This document shows, piece by piece, positions 1-5,402 of a DNA stretch of 7,520 bases. Origin of the DNA: Alphaproteobacteria bacterium. Lineage in GTDB: Bacteria > Pseudomonadota > Alphaproteobacteria > Rhizobiales > Devosiaceae. The stretch is taken from the NCBI GenBank assembly GCA_018820005.1, contig JAHJOS010000471.1, forward strand, positions 1 through 7,520, in the 5' to 3' direction. The number at the start of each line of letters is the position of its first letter. Within the stretch, counting starts at the first letter, position 1. Below the pieces are notes generated by a model. That model made no database searches and had not been told where the DNA came from. It saw only the letters and a list, made by a program, of their open reading frames with translations. Made by a program: the position numbers and the translations under genes.

Positions 1-245
1 ACCAGATGCTTGAGCTGCTCTCCCTCCGCAAGGGGACCACGCTCACCAAGGAAATGTTCCTCAACCATCTCTATGGTGGCATGGACGAGCCAGAACTCAA
101 GATCATCGACGTGTTCATCTGCAAGCTGCGCAAGAAGCTCAGCGTTGCCACCGGCGGCAAGAACTACATCGAGACCGTCTGGGGCCGCGGCTATGTGCTG
201 CGCGAGCCGGACGAGAACGAAAGCTATTCCGAGAACGTCGCCTAA
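1..245 (+). CDS. ctrA: CtrA cell-cycle response regulator, C-terminal DNA-binding domain (5' end outside window)
   Basis: This is the last ~81 residues of an OmpR/PhoB-type response regulator; codons are in frame from base 3 and the gene ends with TAA at 243-245. The visible part is the winged-helix domain: GTTLTKEMFLNHLY leads into the recognition helix around ELKIIDVFICKLRKKL, followed by the wing YIETVWGRGYVLREP. This wording is characteristic of CtrA, the master regulator that binds TTAA-N7-TTAA type sites and controls cell-cycle and motility genes. The receiver domain lies upstream of the window. The protein ends in Val-Ala; Caulobacter CtrA ends in Ala-Ala, a ClpXP degradation signal, so a comparable degron is possible (inference). 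An intrinsic terminator follows 28 bp after the stop, so ctrA appears to be the last gene of its transcript. chpT, encoding the phosphotransferase that feeds CtrA, lies about 2 kb away. Confidence 0.95.
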   Translation, partial: QMLELLSLRKGTTLTKEMFLNHLYGGMDEPELKIIDVFICKLRKKLSVATGGKNYIETVWGRGYVLREPDENESYSENVA

Positions 246-273
246 CGCCATCCCAGGCTGCGTGACAGAATTG

Positions 274-305
274 ACCCCGTGCGACAGTGTCGTGCGGGGT
301 TTTTC
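274..305 (+). terminator. Rho-independent terminator of ctrA
   Basis: A 12-bp stem (274-285 with 289-300) pairs completely if two G-U wobbles are allowed. It has a 3-nt AGT loop and runs into a short T-tract at 300-304. It begins 28 bp after the ctrA stop and lies before the ECF sigma gene, so it should separate the two transcripts. Confidence 0.85.
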
Positions 306-364
306 GTTTGCAGCGGGCATGTTGGTGATTGCCGGTTTTGTCCGATGCTGATTTTCTTGCAAAC

Positions 365-1633
365 ATGATCCCTGAATCGCCGACCCATCGCGCCATCAAT
401 GCTGTGTTCAAGACCGAGCAGCCGCGGCTGATCGCCGGGCTGACGCGGGTTGTGCGGGACATTTCGCTCGCTGAGGAACTGGCGCAGGACGCGCTGCTGG
501 TGGCGCTCAAGACCTGGCCGGAGCGTGGCGTGCCGGACAATCCGGCCGCCTGGCTGATGCAGACCGCCAAGCGCCGGGCCATCGACATGTTTCGCCATCG
601 CAGCATGGCGCGTGACAAGCTGGCCGAGATCGGCCGCGACATGGACAGTGCCGGAGATGACGCCATCGAGGCGCTGCATGAGCAGATGGACGACGAGGTC
701 GGCGACGATCTTCTCAAGATGATTTTTACGGCCTGCCACCCGATCCTGCCGGCGGAGGCCCAGGTTGCGCTGACGCTGCGGCTGGTGGGCGGCCTGACGA
801 CCGAGGAAATTGCCCGGGCGTTCCTGGTTGCCGAGCCCACTATCGGGCAGCGCATTGTGCGGGCCAAAAAGGCCATAGCATCAGCCAACCTGCCTTTTGA
901 AGTGCCGCGGGGCGCCGAGCGGATCGAGCGCCTGACCTCGGTGCTGGGCGTTATCTATCTGATTTTCAACGAGGGCTATTCGGCCACCGCGGGCGATGAC
1001 TGGATGCGGCCTCAGCTTTGTCAGGATGCCATCAGGCTGGGCCAGGTACTGGCGCGGCTCTCGCCTGATGACAGCGAGGTGCATGGCCTGCTGGCATTGA
1101 TGGAGATCCAGTCGTCGCGACTGGCCACCCGCACGGGTCGTGATGGGGCGCCGGTGCTGCTGCTCGATCAGGATCGCAGTCGGTGGGACCAGGCGGCGAT
1201 CGTGCGGGGGCTGGCGGCACTGGAGCAGGCGATCGCTTTGGGTGGCGCGGGGGGGCCCTATGCACTGCAGGCCGCCATTGCAGCGTGCCACGCCCGGGCG
1301 CGCAATGCGGCTGAGACCGACTGGGCGAGGATCGCTGAACTCTATGGGGTATTGGCCGAGGTTGCGCCGTCGGGCGTCGTCGAACTCAATCGGGCGGTCG
1401 CCATATCGATGGCGGAGGGGCCGGCTGCAGCGCTGGAACTGATCGATGTCATTCGCCATGACCCGGCGCTGGCGCGCTATCATCTGCTTTATGGCGTACG
1501 CGGCGATATGCTGAGCAAACTGGGGCGCCGGGATGAGGCCGCCGCGGAATTCGAGCGTGCTGCCGGGCTGACGCGCAATAATCGGGAGAAGATTTTTCTG
1601 CTCGGGCGGGCCCGCGAGGCCCGGGCGGGCTGA
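365..1633 (+). CDS. ECF sigma factor, ECF42-type, with C-terminal helical/TPR-like extension
   Basis: This encodes a 422-residue RNA polymerase sigma factor of the extracytoplasmic-function class. Region 2 spans about residues 11-80, with AEELAQDALLVALKTWP and the promoter-melting/-10 segment WLMQTAKRRAIDMFRHR. Region 4 is about 120-172, with the helix-turn-helix in GGLTTEEIARAFLVAEPTI. Past region 4 the family signature FNEGYSAT (about 201-208) opens a ~240-residue helical extension (DUF6596/TPR-like). Ordinary ECFs are ~180 residues, so the length alone points to ECF42. In that group the extension is thought to control activity, and the gene is usually next to genes for small DGPF/YCII-domain proteins. 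None is seen here. The ATG at 365 is chosen because homology starts at THRAINAVF; a TTG at 329 would add 12 residues and neither has a clear ribosome-binding site. The ctrA terminator lies just upstream, so its promoter should be in 306-364. No anti-sigma gene is visible. Target genes cannot be inferred. Confidence 0.88.
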   Translation: MIPESPTHRAINAVFKTEQPRLIAGLTRVVRDISLAEELAQDALLVALKTWPERGVPDNPAAWLMQTAKRRAIDMFRHRSMARDKLAEIGRDMDSAGDDAIEALHEQMDDEVGDDLLKMIFTACHPILPAEAQVALTLRLVGGLTTEEIARAFLVAEPTIGQRIVRAKKAIASANLPFEVPRGAERIERLTSVLGVIYLIFNEGYSATAGDDWMRPQLCQDAIRLGQVLARLSPDDSEVHGLLALMEIQSSRLATRTGRDGAPVLLLDQDRSRWDQAAIVRGLAALEQAIALGGAGGPYALQAAIAACHARARNAAETDWARIAELYGVLAEVAPSGVVELNRAVAISMAEGPAAALELIDVIRHDPALARYHLLYGVRGDMLSKLGRRDEAAAEFERAAGLTRNNREKIFLLGRAREARAG

Positions 1634-1639
1634 GGGGTG

Positions 1640-2005
1640 TCAGGCGACCAGGTCGGGCTCGAACTTGGATTCCAGGATGGCCCTGTCAAAGGGCTTCATC
1701 ATGTAGTCGCTGGCGCCGGCCTTGAGGGCCATGGCGATGGCGCCGATGTCATTATCGACCGTGCAATAGACGACGCGGGGCTTGTCGCCGCCATCGTAGC
1801 CACGCAGCAGCTTGAGGAACTGCAGGCCGGTTACGATGGGCATGCTCCAATCGAGCAGAATGGCGTCAGGCATCTCCTGACGGCACTTGTCGAAGGCTTC
1901 CTGGCCGTCTTCGGCCTCGTCCACTATGTAGTCCATGTTCTCAAGGATGCGCCGCGCGACTTTGCGCACGACGGCGGAATCATCGACGATCAAACACGAT
2001 TTCAT
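1640..2005 (-). CDS. Single-domain (CheY-like) response regulator next to chpT
   Basis: This is a 121-residue stand-alone receiver domain with all phosphorylation residues in place: acidic pair D8-D9 in VDDSAVVRK, phospho-acceptor D52 in LLDWSMP, switch T82 in VVYCTVD and invariant K104 in YMMKP. There is no output domain, so it must act by protein contact or as a phosphate carrier. The start at MKSCLIVDDS fits the family; GGAG lies about 11 nt upstream. A GTG at 2032 would add nine residues and is less likely. It is 80 bp downstream of chpT on the same strand, so the two are probably co-transcribed and ChpT is a plausible phosphate donor (inference). It is not an obvious CpdR or DivK by sequence. 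Its stop is 6 bp from the stop of the convergent ECF gene, leaving no room for a dedicated terminator. Confidence 0.9.
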   Translation of the reverse strand: MKSCLIVDDSAVVRKVARRILENMDYIVDEAEDGQEAFDKCRQEMPDAILLDWSMPIVTGLQFLKLLRGYDGGDKPRVVYCTVDNDIGAIAMALKAGASDYMMKPFDRAILESKFEPDLVA

Positions 2006-2085
2006 CGGGGGCAAGGCTCCGCGCAGGCTCACGCTTGTCCGATTATGGATGATTACATCCTAGCAATTGGTTAGCGCAGACGGCG

Positions 2086-2766
2086 TTATTGTGCCGTTGC
2101 AACCACTTCCCTGGGCGTGGCGCTGAACAGGAAGACATCATTTTCGATGCCGATCTTGATCTCCATGTCCGTCATACGGGCCAGAATGCCGGTATAGAAC
2201 GGCTGGATGCCCCGGGCATCCACGAAGCCTTCGTCGGGCGTGCCGGCCAGCAGGCCTGCAGCGCCAGAGGGGATCAGGGTCTTCTGACGCTTTTCGGGAT
2301 CGCTGCGCGAGGTGAATTCGAACTTCTCATTGCCGGCATCGCCTGTGATCGCGGCTGTCACCTGGCCGCCACGCGGCACGGACATGGCTGCAATCAGCAG
2401 CATGTTCATGAACAGCTTGGCCTTGTGCTTGGGCAACAGGATCAGCGGGGCGTTCCACTCCAGATCGGCCTTTTCGATCTCGAACAGGATGCGGGCAACG
2501 CGTTCGCATTCGCGGGTGTCGATATCGGTACCAGCGGTTGAGGAGGCGCCATAGGCAAGACGGGCGAACTCAAGCTTGGCGCGGCTCTGGCGCGCGGCGC
2601 TGGCGATCAGGTCACGGGCGCCGTCGGCCATTTCGGTCTGATTGGGATCGCCCAGTACTTCAAGGCCGTTGCCGATGGCGCCGATCGGGTTGATCAGGTC
2701 GTGGCATACCCGGCTGCACAGCATTGCCGCGAGGTCGGTTGCCTGAAGCTCGATGATGTCGGCCAT
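2086..2766 (-). CDS. chpT: Histidine phosphotransferase ChpT
   Basis: This 226-residue protein is the relay between the hybrid kinase CckA and the regulators CtrA and CpdR. The N-terminal helical part (about 1-75) carries the H-box: LCSRVCHDLINPIGAIGNGLEVL, with H22 as the expected phosphorylated histidine. The C-terminal part (about 80-226) resembles a degenerate kinase ATPase domain: NMLLIAAMSVPRGG stands where an N-box would be, with no clear ATP-binding G-boxes, as known for ChpT. The start at MADIIELQATDLAAML is supported by GGAG 8 nt upstream and by family length; the frame stays open to 2847 but that extension has no support. It is followed by a receiver-domain gene and preceded by a YHS-domain gene on the same strand. 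A GANTC site lies 33 bp before the start, so CcrM methylation could influence its expression (inference). Confidence 0.93.
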   Translation of the reverse strand: MADIIELQATDLAAMLCSRVCHDLINPIGAIGNGLEVLGDPNQTEMADGARDLIASAARQSRAKLEFARLAYGASSTAGTDIDTRECERVARILFEIEKADLEWNAPLILLPKHKAKLFMNMLLIAAMSVPRGGQVTAAITGDAGNEKFEFTSRSDPEKRQKTLIPSGAAGLLAGTPDEGFVDARGIQPFYTGILARMTDMEIKIGIENDVFLFSATPREVVATAQ

Positions 2767-2798
2767 GCTGGTGTCTCCGTAAGGCGGTCGTCGGCAAA

Positions 2799-2803
2799 GA
2801 ATC
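2799..2803. promoter_or_regulatory. GANTC (CcrM-type) site in the chpT leader
   Basis: GAATC lies 33 bp upstream of the chpT ATG. It is one of only seven GANTC sites found by eye in the window. In alphaproteobacteria such sites are adenine-methylated by CcrM and, when promoter-proximal, can tie transcription to the cell cycle. The motif is certain; a regulatory role here is inference. Confidence 0.4.
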
Positions 2804-2828
2804 ACTTTTTCCGACATTAGAGGGTGGT

Positions 2829-2836
2829 GGTTAAAA
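2829..2836 (-). promoter_or_regulatory. Possible CtrA half-site upstream of chpT
   Basis: The plus-strand GGTTAA (2829-2834) reads TTAACC on the chpT strand, in the context TTTTAACCAC. It matches six of the eight bases of the Caulobacter half-site TTAACCAT. No second TTAA lies at the 7-bp spacing of a full site. It is 63 bp before the chpT start. The evidence is weak. Confidence 0.22.
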
Positions 2837-2880
2837 GTGGACCCCAAAAGCGCGCGCGCAGGCGGCGTCCAACAGGAAGT

Positions 2881-3378
2881 TCAGTTGATCGACAGATTGG
2901 CCGACAGGGCTGGCCACTGGCTCTCTGCGGCGCTGGCAGCCGCATCAGGCGAGAGCAGGAACGCCTCGCGATTGGCGGCGGAATAAAACAGGTAAAGGCG
3001 CTGCTTGAAGACGGTGAAAATGCGGGCGTCACTATCGGAGACGAAACCGCGCGACACGCCCATGACGTCATGGCCACCGAACTGGGGGGAATAGATGTCG
3101 GGGGCCGTGGCAAAGGCATCCCGGTTGGCGGCAGTAGAGAAATACCAGGGCACGTTGTTCCAGATGAACTCGTAGTCGACCAGGCCCTGAACGGGCTCGG
3201 GCTCGGTGAAATAGCTGACAGGGTCCATGCCGCCCATGGCGACGCCGGTCAGCGGATCGGTGACGATCAGGGTCACCACCGACTGGGCGCGGACAGGCTG
3301 AATTGCGGCTGAAACCATGGCCAATAGCGGCAAAACAAAGGCGAGCATGGTTAAGATTTGTTTATAGGTTTGCGTCAT
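2881..3378 (-). CDS. Secreted YHS-domain protein
   Basis: This is a 165-residue precursor. Residues 1-32 form a Sec signal peptide: a lysine in the n-region, a hydrophobic core (about 9-25) and a likely cleavage after VRA, before QS. The mature part is a YHS-type domain: GGMDPVSYFTEPEPVQG, WNNVPWYFSTAANRDAFATAP, then YSPQFGGHDVMGVSRG. The C-terminal segment RLYLFYSAANREAF ends at a conserved-looking WPAL. In many relatives the GG motif is followed by a cysteine (GGYC-like), thought to bind metal; here it is GGHD, so metal binding through that position is doubtful. The function is unknown; relatives are described only as YHS-domain periplasmic proteins. The ATG at 3378 is chosen for the signal peptide; it lacks a good ribosome-binding site. 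A TTG at 3384 and an ATG at 3348 are alternatives. chpT follows 114 bp downstream on the same strand, so co-transcription is possible but not required. Confidence 0.85.
   Translation of the reverse strand: MTQTYKQILTMLAFVLPLLAMVSAAIQPVRAQSVVTLIVTDPLTGVAMGGMDPVSYFTEPEPVQGLVDYEFIWNNVPWYFSTAANRDAFATAPDIYSPQFGGHDVMGVSRGFVSDSDARIFTVFKQRLYLFYSAANREAFLLSPDAAASAAESQWPALSANLSIN
3347..3354 (-). promoter_or_regulatory. Exact CtrA half-site octamer TTAACCAT
   Basis: The minus strand reads TTAACCAT, identical to the CtrA/SciP half-site described in Caulobacter. It falls inside the signal-peptide codons of the YHS gene, 24-31 bp after its predicted ATG and about 140 bp before the divergent DUF1134 gene. 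Its position inside coding sequence, and the lack of a partner TTAA at 7 bp, lower the probability of function. Confidence 0.22.
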
Positions 3379-3399
3379 CTTCAAACCATGGATCGGGCT

Positions 3400-3414
3400 T
3401 TCAATGGCATTGAA
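3400..3414. promoter_or_regulatory. Perfect dyad TTCAATG-G-CATTGAA in divergent intergenic region
   Basis: Two perfect 7-bp arms flank one central base. It is located 22 bp before the YHS start and 81 bp before the DUF1134 start. The size and symmetry suit a dimeric helix-turn-helix regulator. There is no T-tract, so it is not a terminator. The cognate regulator is unknown. Confidence 0.4.
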
Positions 3415-3429
3415 GTGTGCCGGACAAAA

Positions 3430-3443
3430 GTTAAGCGCCTAAC
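3430..3443. promoter_or_regulatory. Near-palindrome GTTAAGCGCCTAAC in divergent intergenic region
   Basis: Arms GTTA and TAAC surround GCGC, with one mismatched pair (A3434/C3439). The centre is about 30 bp from that of the dyad at 3400-3414, close to three helical turns. It may be a second operator or a chance motif. It contains TTAA but does not form a TTAA-N7-TTAA CtrA box. Confidence 0.3.
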
Positions 3444-3494
3444 CTCATTTGATCCGCCAATCGCCGCCTTTGCCTTTCGACCGGGAGACCTGCC

Positions 3495-4064
3495 ATGTTC
3501 AAGCGCCTCGCCTTACTGATCGCCACGCTGGCTGCCCTTGTTGCGCCAATGCCGGCTGCGTTTGCCCAGGGCTCGCTGAGCGACACCTATTCAGGCTCCG
3601 AACTGGTGGACAGCGGCAAGCAGTTCTTTGGCTCGGCCTCCCAGGGGCTGGCCTCGCTGGTGGAACGGGCCGTGAGCCAGTTCGGCCTGCCCAATGGTTA
3701 TGTGCTGGGTGAGGACGCCGGTGGGGCATTGTTTGCCGGTGCCCGCTATGGCGAAGGGGTGCTCTACACCCGCAATGCTGGCGAATATAACCTTTACTGG
3801 CAGGGACCTTCGATCGGCTTTGATGTCGGCGGCGACGGTTCCAAGGTCATGATGCTGGTCTATAATCTGAACCAGATCCAGGACGTGCTGGGCCGCTTTG
3901 CCGGTATTGATGGCTCAGCCTATGTGGTGGGCGGCTTCGGCATGACCGTGATCAAGCGCGGCAATGTCGTGATGGTGCCGATCCGCTCGGGCGTAGGGGC
4001 ACGGCTGGGCATCAATGTGGGCTATCTCAAATTTACCAGCACGCCGACCTGGAACCCATTCTGA
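3495..4064 (+). CDS. Secreted DUF1134 family protein
   Basis: This 189-residue protein has a clear Sec signal peptide: MFKR, a hydrophobic core to about residue 20, and likely cleavage after AFA (residue 24), before Q25. The mature protein carries the conserved DUF1134 landmarks in order: SGSELVDSGKQFFGSASQGLA (about 34-54), FGLPNGYVLGEDAGGA, RYGEGVLYTRNAGEYNLYWQ, GPSIGFDVGGDGSKVMMLVYNL, GSAYVVGGFGMTVI, VPIRSGVGARLGINVGYLKF and a C-terminal TPTWNPF. The length is typical of the family, which is widespread in alphaproteobacteria and has no established function; a periplasmic location is expected. The glycine-rich, alternating pattern suggests beta structure (inference). The start is supported by GGAG 7 nt before the ATG. 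It is transcribed divergently from the YHS gene, across a 116-bp gap containing two dyads. Confidence 0.92.
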   Translation: MFKRLALLIATLAALVAPMPAAFAQGSLSDTYSGSELVDSGKQFFGSASQGLASLVERAVSQFGLPNGYVLGEDAGGALFAGARYGEGVLYTRNAGEYNLYWQGPSIGFDVGGDGSKVMMLVYNLNQIQDVLGRFAGIDGSAYVVGGFGMTVIKRGNVVMVPIRSGVGARLGINVGYLKFTSTPTWNPF

Positions 4065-4083
4065 GGCGCTGGCGCCTCGATTT
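4063..4083 (+). terminator. Weak hairpin at the end of the DUF1134 gene
   Basis: GAGGCGC (4063-4069) pairs with GCGCCTC (4072-4078). The 2-nt gap means the innermost pair must open, leaving about 6 bp. It overlaps the stop codon and is followed by GATTTC only, not a full T-tract. It could be a weak terminator or a 3'-end stabilising hairpin. Confidence 0.4.
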
Positions 4084-4256
4084 CACATTGCAGTGATGCC
4101 GACAATACCTGGTGCCCCCAAGCCCCGGCATTGACGTGACGGGAAGACCAAGACGCGTTAGGGTTAATCAATGGCGACTATGGCAAGCCCGTGCCATTGC
4201 TGCGACAAACAGATGAGTCCGCCAGCTAGCGCCGCGCGGCGTCCGGAGACCGGTCA
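4079..4256. other. Intergenic region before the coiled-coil gene
   Basis: No open reading frame with family features was seen in these ~180 bp. They hold a -35-like TTGACG (4131-4136) without a convincing -10 at 16-18 bp, a TTAGGGTTAA stretch (4158-4167, TTAACC on the minus strand), a GANTC site (4215-4219), and a 12-bp GC palindrome (4230-4241) just before the ribosome-binding site. The promoter of the coiled-coil gene is presumably here but cannot be placed with confidence. Confidence 0.5.
4215..4219. promoter_or_regulatory. GANTC (CcrM-type) site upstream of the coiled-coil gene
   Basis: GAGTC lies 38 bp before the ATG at 4257, nearly the same distance as the sites before chpT (33 bp) and rpoH (40 bp). 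The regulatory role is inferred from position and from the rarity of the motif here. Confidence 0.35.
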
Positions 4257-5387
4257 ATGCCCATCGAGAATGTGATGTATTTTGCGCTTGGACTGCTGGT
4301 AGCAGGCCTGCTTGCGCTGATCATCATGCCATCGGTGTGGAAGCGGGCGGTTCGCCTGACCAAGCGCCGGATCGAAGCGGCGACACCGATTACCATGGCC
4401 GAGTTCCGTGCGGACAAGGACCAGCTGCGGGCTGAGTTTGCACTGTCCACCCGGCGACTGGAAATGAATGTGGAGGCGCTGCGCAAGCGGCTTGCCGAGC
4501 AGCTGGGCGACGTCAACCAGAAGCGCAGCGACCTGGGGGCGCTCAAGGCCGAGCGGGACCAGCATGTGGCGGCCAATCGCGAACTGGAACGCCGGGAAAC
4601 AGAATTGCGCGCGCGCATCCTGGAGCTGGAGCGCCACGGCACGGCGCTGAGCGAACAGCTGGCGCAGCGCGAGCAGGACGCAATGCGGAGCCTTGCAGAA
4701 GGCGGGGCAGTGGATGGTGGCCCGCTTTCGGGGGATTACAGCGCCGATATCGCGCGCCTGTCTGCGGCCCTGGCGATGGAACGTCAGCGCGCCGGCTTTC
4801 TCCAGGAGCAGGCAGAGGGTCTGTTGGCGCGGCTCGAAAGCTCAGATCGGCGCAGCGTCGAGACCAATGCGGCAATCGCCCAGATGCGCGGCGCATTGGC
4901 CAGCCAGGACGAAAGCAAGGCTGAAGCCACTGACGGGCTGATCGCGGCCGAGGCCCGCATGGCCAGCGCGGAAAGCCGGCTCAACGCGATCCTGGCCCAG
5001 ACCAGCCAGGTGGTCGAGAAATCCGAAAGCCGGGTTGAGGCGCTGCTGGCTGACAAGCTGAGCCTTGAAGCCGAGGTCGAGGCGTTGCGCAAAACGGTCA
5101 ATGGCGTTGAATCCGCCATCATCGCGGATTGGGATGGGGACCGGCTGGAGCAGGCCTATCTGCGTGAAAAGCTCAACGATATAGCCGCCAGCGTGAGCCG
5201 ACTTGTCTATGCGGTGGATACCGACACGCCGGTCGAGCGCAATGAGACCGAGAGCCTGTTCGACCGGGTGCAGCGGTTCGCCGACGATGGCGAGGAGGCG
5301 ATGACCCCGCCTGTGGCCGCGGCACAAAACCGCCGCGGGTCGGTGTCAGATCGCATGGCTGCGCTTCGGGAAATCCAGGAGCGCTGA
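4257..5387 (+). CDS. Membrane-anchored coiled-coil protein, conserved in Rhizobiales, function unknown
   Basis: This 376-residue protein has one N-terminal transmembrane helix (about 7-26), followed at once by Lys/Arg-rich sequence (WKRAVRLTKRRIE). The positive-inside rule therefore places the rest in the cytoplasm. Residues about 48-145 are a long charged helix of coiled-coil type, starting with the family-like TPITMAEFRADKDQLRAEFA and STRRLEMNVEALRKR. A Gly/Pro break at 149-160 separates it from a second coiled coil (about 163-290). A conserved-looking segment WDGDRLEQAYLREKL leads into IAASVSRLVYAVD (about 292-321), before a less ordered tail. I recognise similar hypothetical proteins from Rhizobiales but no assigned function; the architecture suggests a scaffold or tether (inference). 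GGAG 8 nt before the ATG supports the start. There is no TolA, Smc or kinase domain. It converges on the DUF6476 gene with a 15-bp gap. Confidence 0.85.
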   Translation: MPIENVMYFALGLLVAGLLALIIMPSVWKRAVRLTKRRIEAATPITMAEFRADKDQLRAEFALSTRRLEMNVEALRKRLAEQLGDVNQKRSDLGALKAERDQHVAANRELERRETELRARILELERHGTALSEQLAQREQDAMRSLAEGGAVDGGPLSGDYSADIARLSAALAMERQRAGFLQEQAEGLLARLESSDRRSVETNAAIAQMRGALASQDESKAEATDGLIAAEARMASAESRLNAILAQTSQVVEKSESRVEALLADKLSLEAEVEALRKTVNGVESAIIADWDGDRLEQAYLREKLNDIAASVSRLVYAVDTDTPVERNETESLFDRVQRFADDGEEAMTPPVAAAQNRRGSVSDRMAALREIQER

Positions 5388-5398
5388 GGCAGCTGCCT
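5387..5398. repeat. Perfect 12-bp palindrome AGGCAGCTGCCT between convergent genes
   Basis: The palindrome begins in the stop codon of the coiled-coil gene and fills most of the 15-bp gap to the stop of the DUF6476 gene. A transcript from either strand could fold here, but neither side has a T-tract and the hairpin lacks a free loop unless central pairs open. It could act as a weak bidirectional 3'-end signal. Confidence 0.35.
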
Positions 5399-5402
5399 GG
5401 CG

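Noticed and set aside
329..364. TTG start for the ECF sigma gene, 12 codons upstream of the chosen ATG
   Set aside because: The extra residues do not resemble the family and no ribosome-binding site precedes the TTG.
139..888. Long open frame (249 codons) on the minus strand
   Set aside because: It runs antisense across the end of ctrA, the terminator and the ECF sigma region. Its translation is Ser/Arg-rich low-complexity sequence typical of a shadow frame in GC-rich DNA.
1610..1630. GCCCGC/GCGGGC hairpin at the end of the ECF gene
   Set aside because: It lies inside the coding sequence in a run of GC-rich codons and has no T-tract on either strand, so it is not called as a terminator.
1637..2074. 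Plus-strand frame of 145 codons over the response regulator
   Set aside because: It is antisense to a receiver domain with all catalytic residues intact.
2767..2847. N-terminal extension of ChpT
   Set aside because: The family starts near MADIIELQATDLAAML, and that ATG has a good ribosome-binding site. The extension would cover the probable promoter and the GANTC site.
2824..3312. Plus-strand frame of 162 codons over the YHS gene
   Set aside because: It is antisense to a signal-peptide-bearing gene of a known family and has no recognisable domain.
4158..4167. TTAGGGTTAA, telomere-like or CtrA-like sequence
   Set aside because: It is one and a half copies only, so it is not a telomeric repeat. 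TTAACC on the minus strand is an incomplete CtrA half-site with no partner at the proper spacing.
4842..5327. Minus-strand frame of 161 codons inside the coiled-coil gene
   Set aside because: It is antisense to a long, coherent coiled-coil protein, and open frames on the opposite strand are expected in GC-rich DNA with this codon use.
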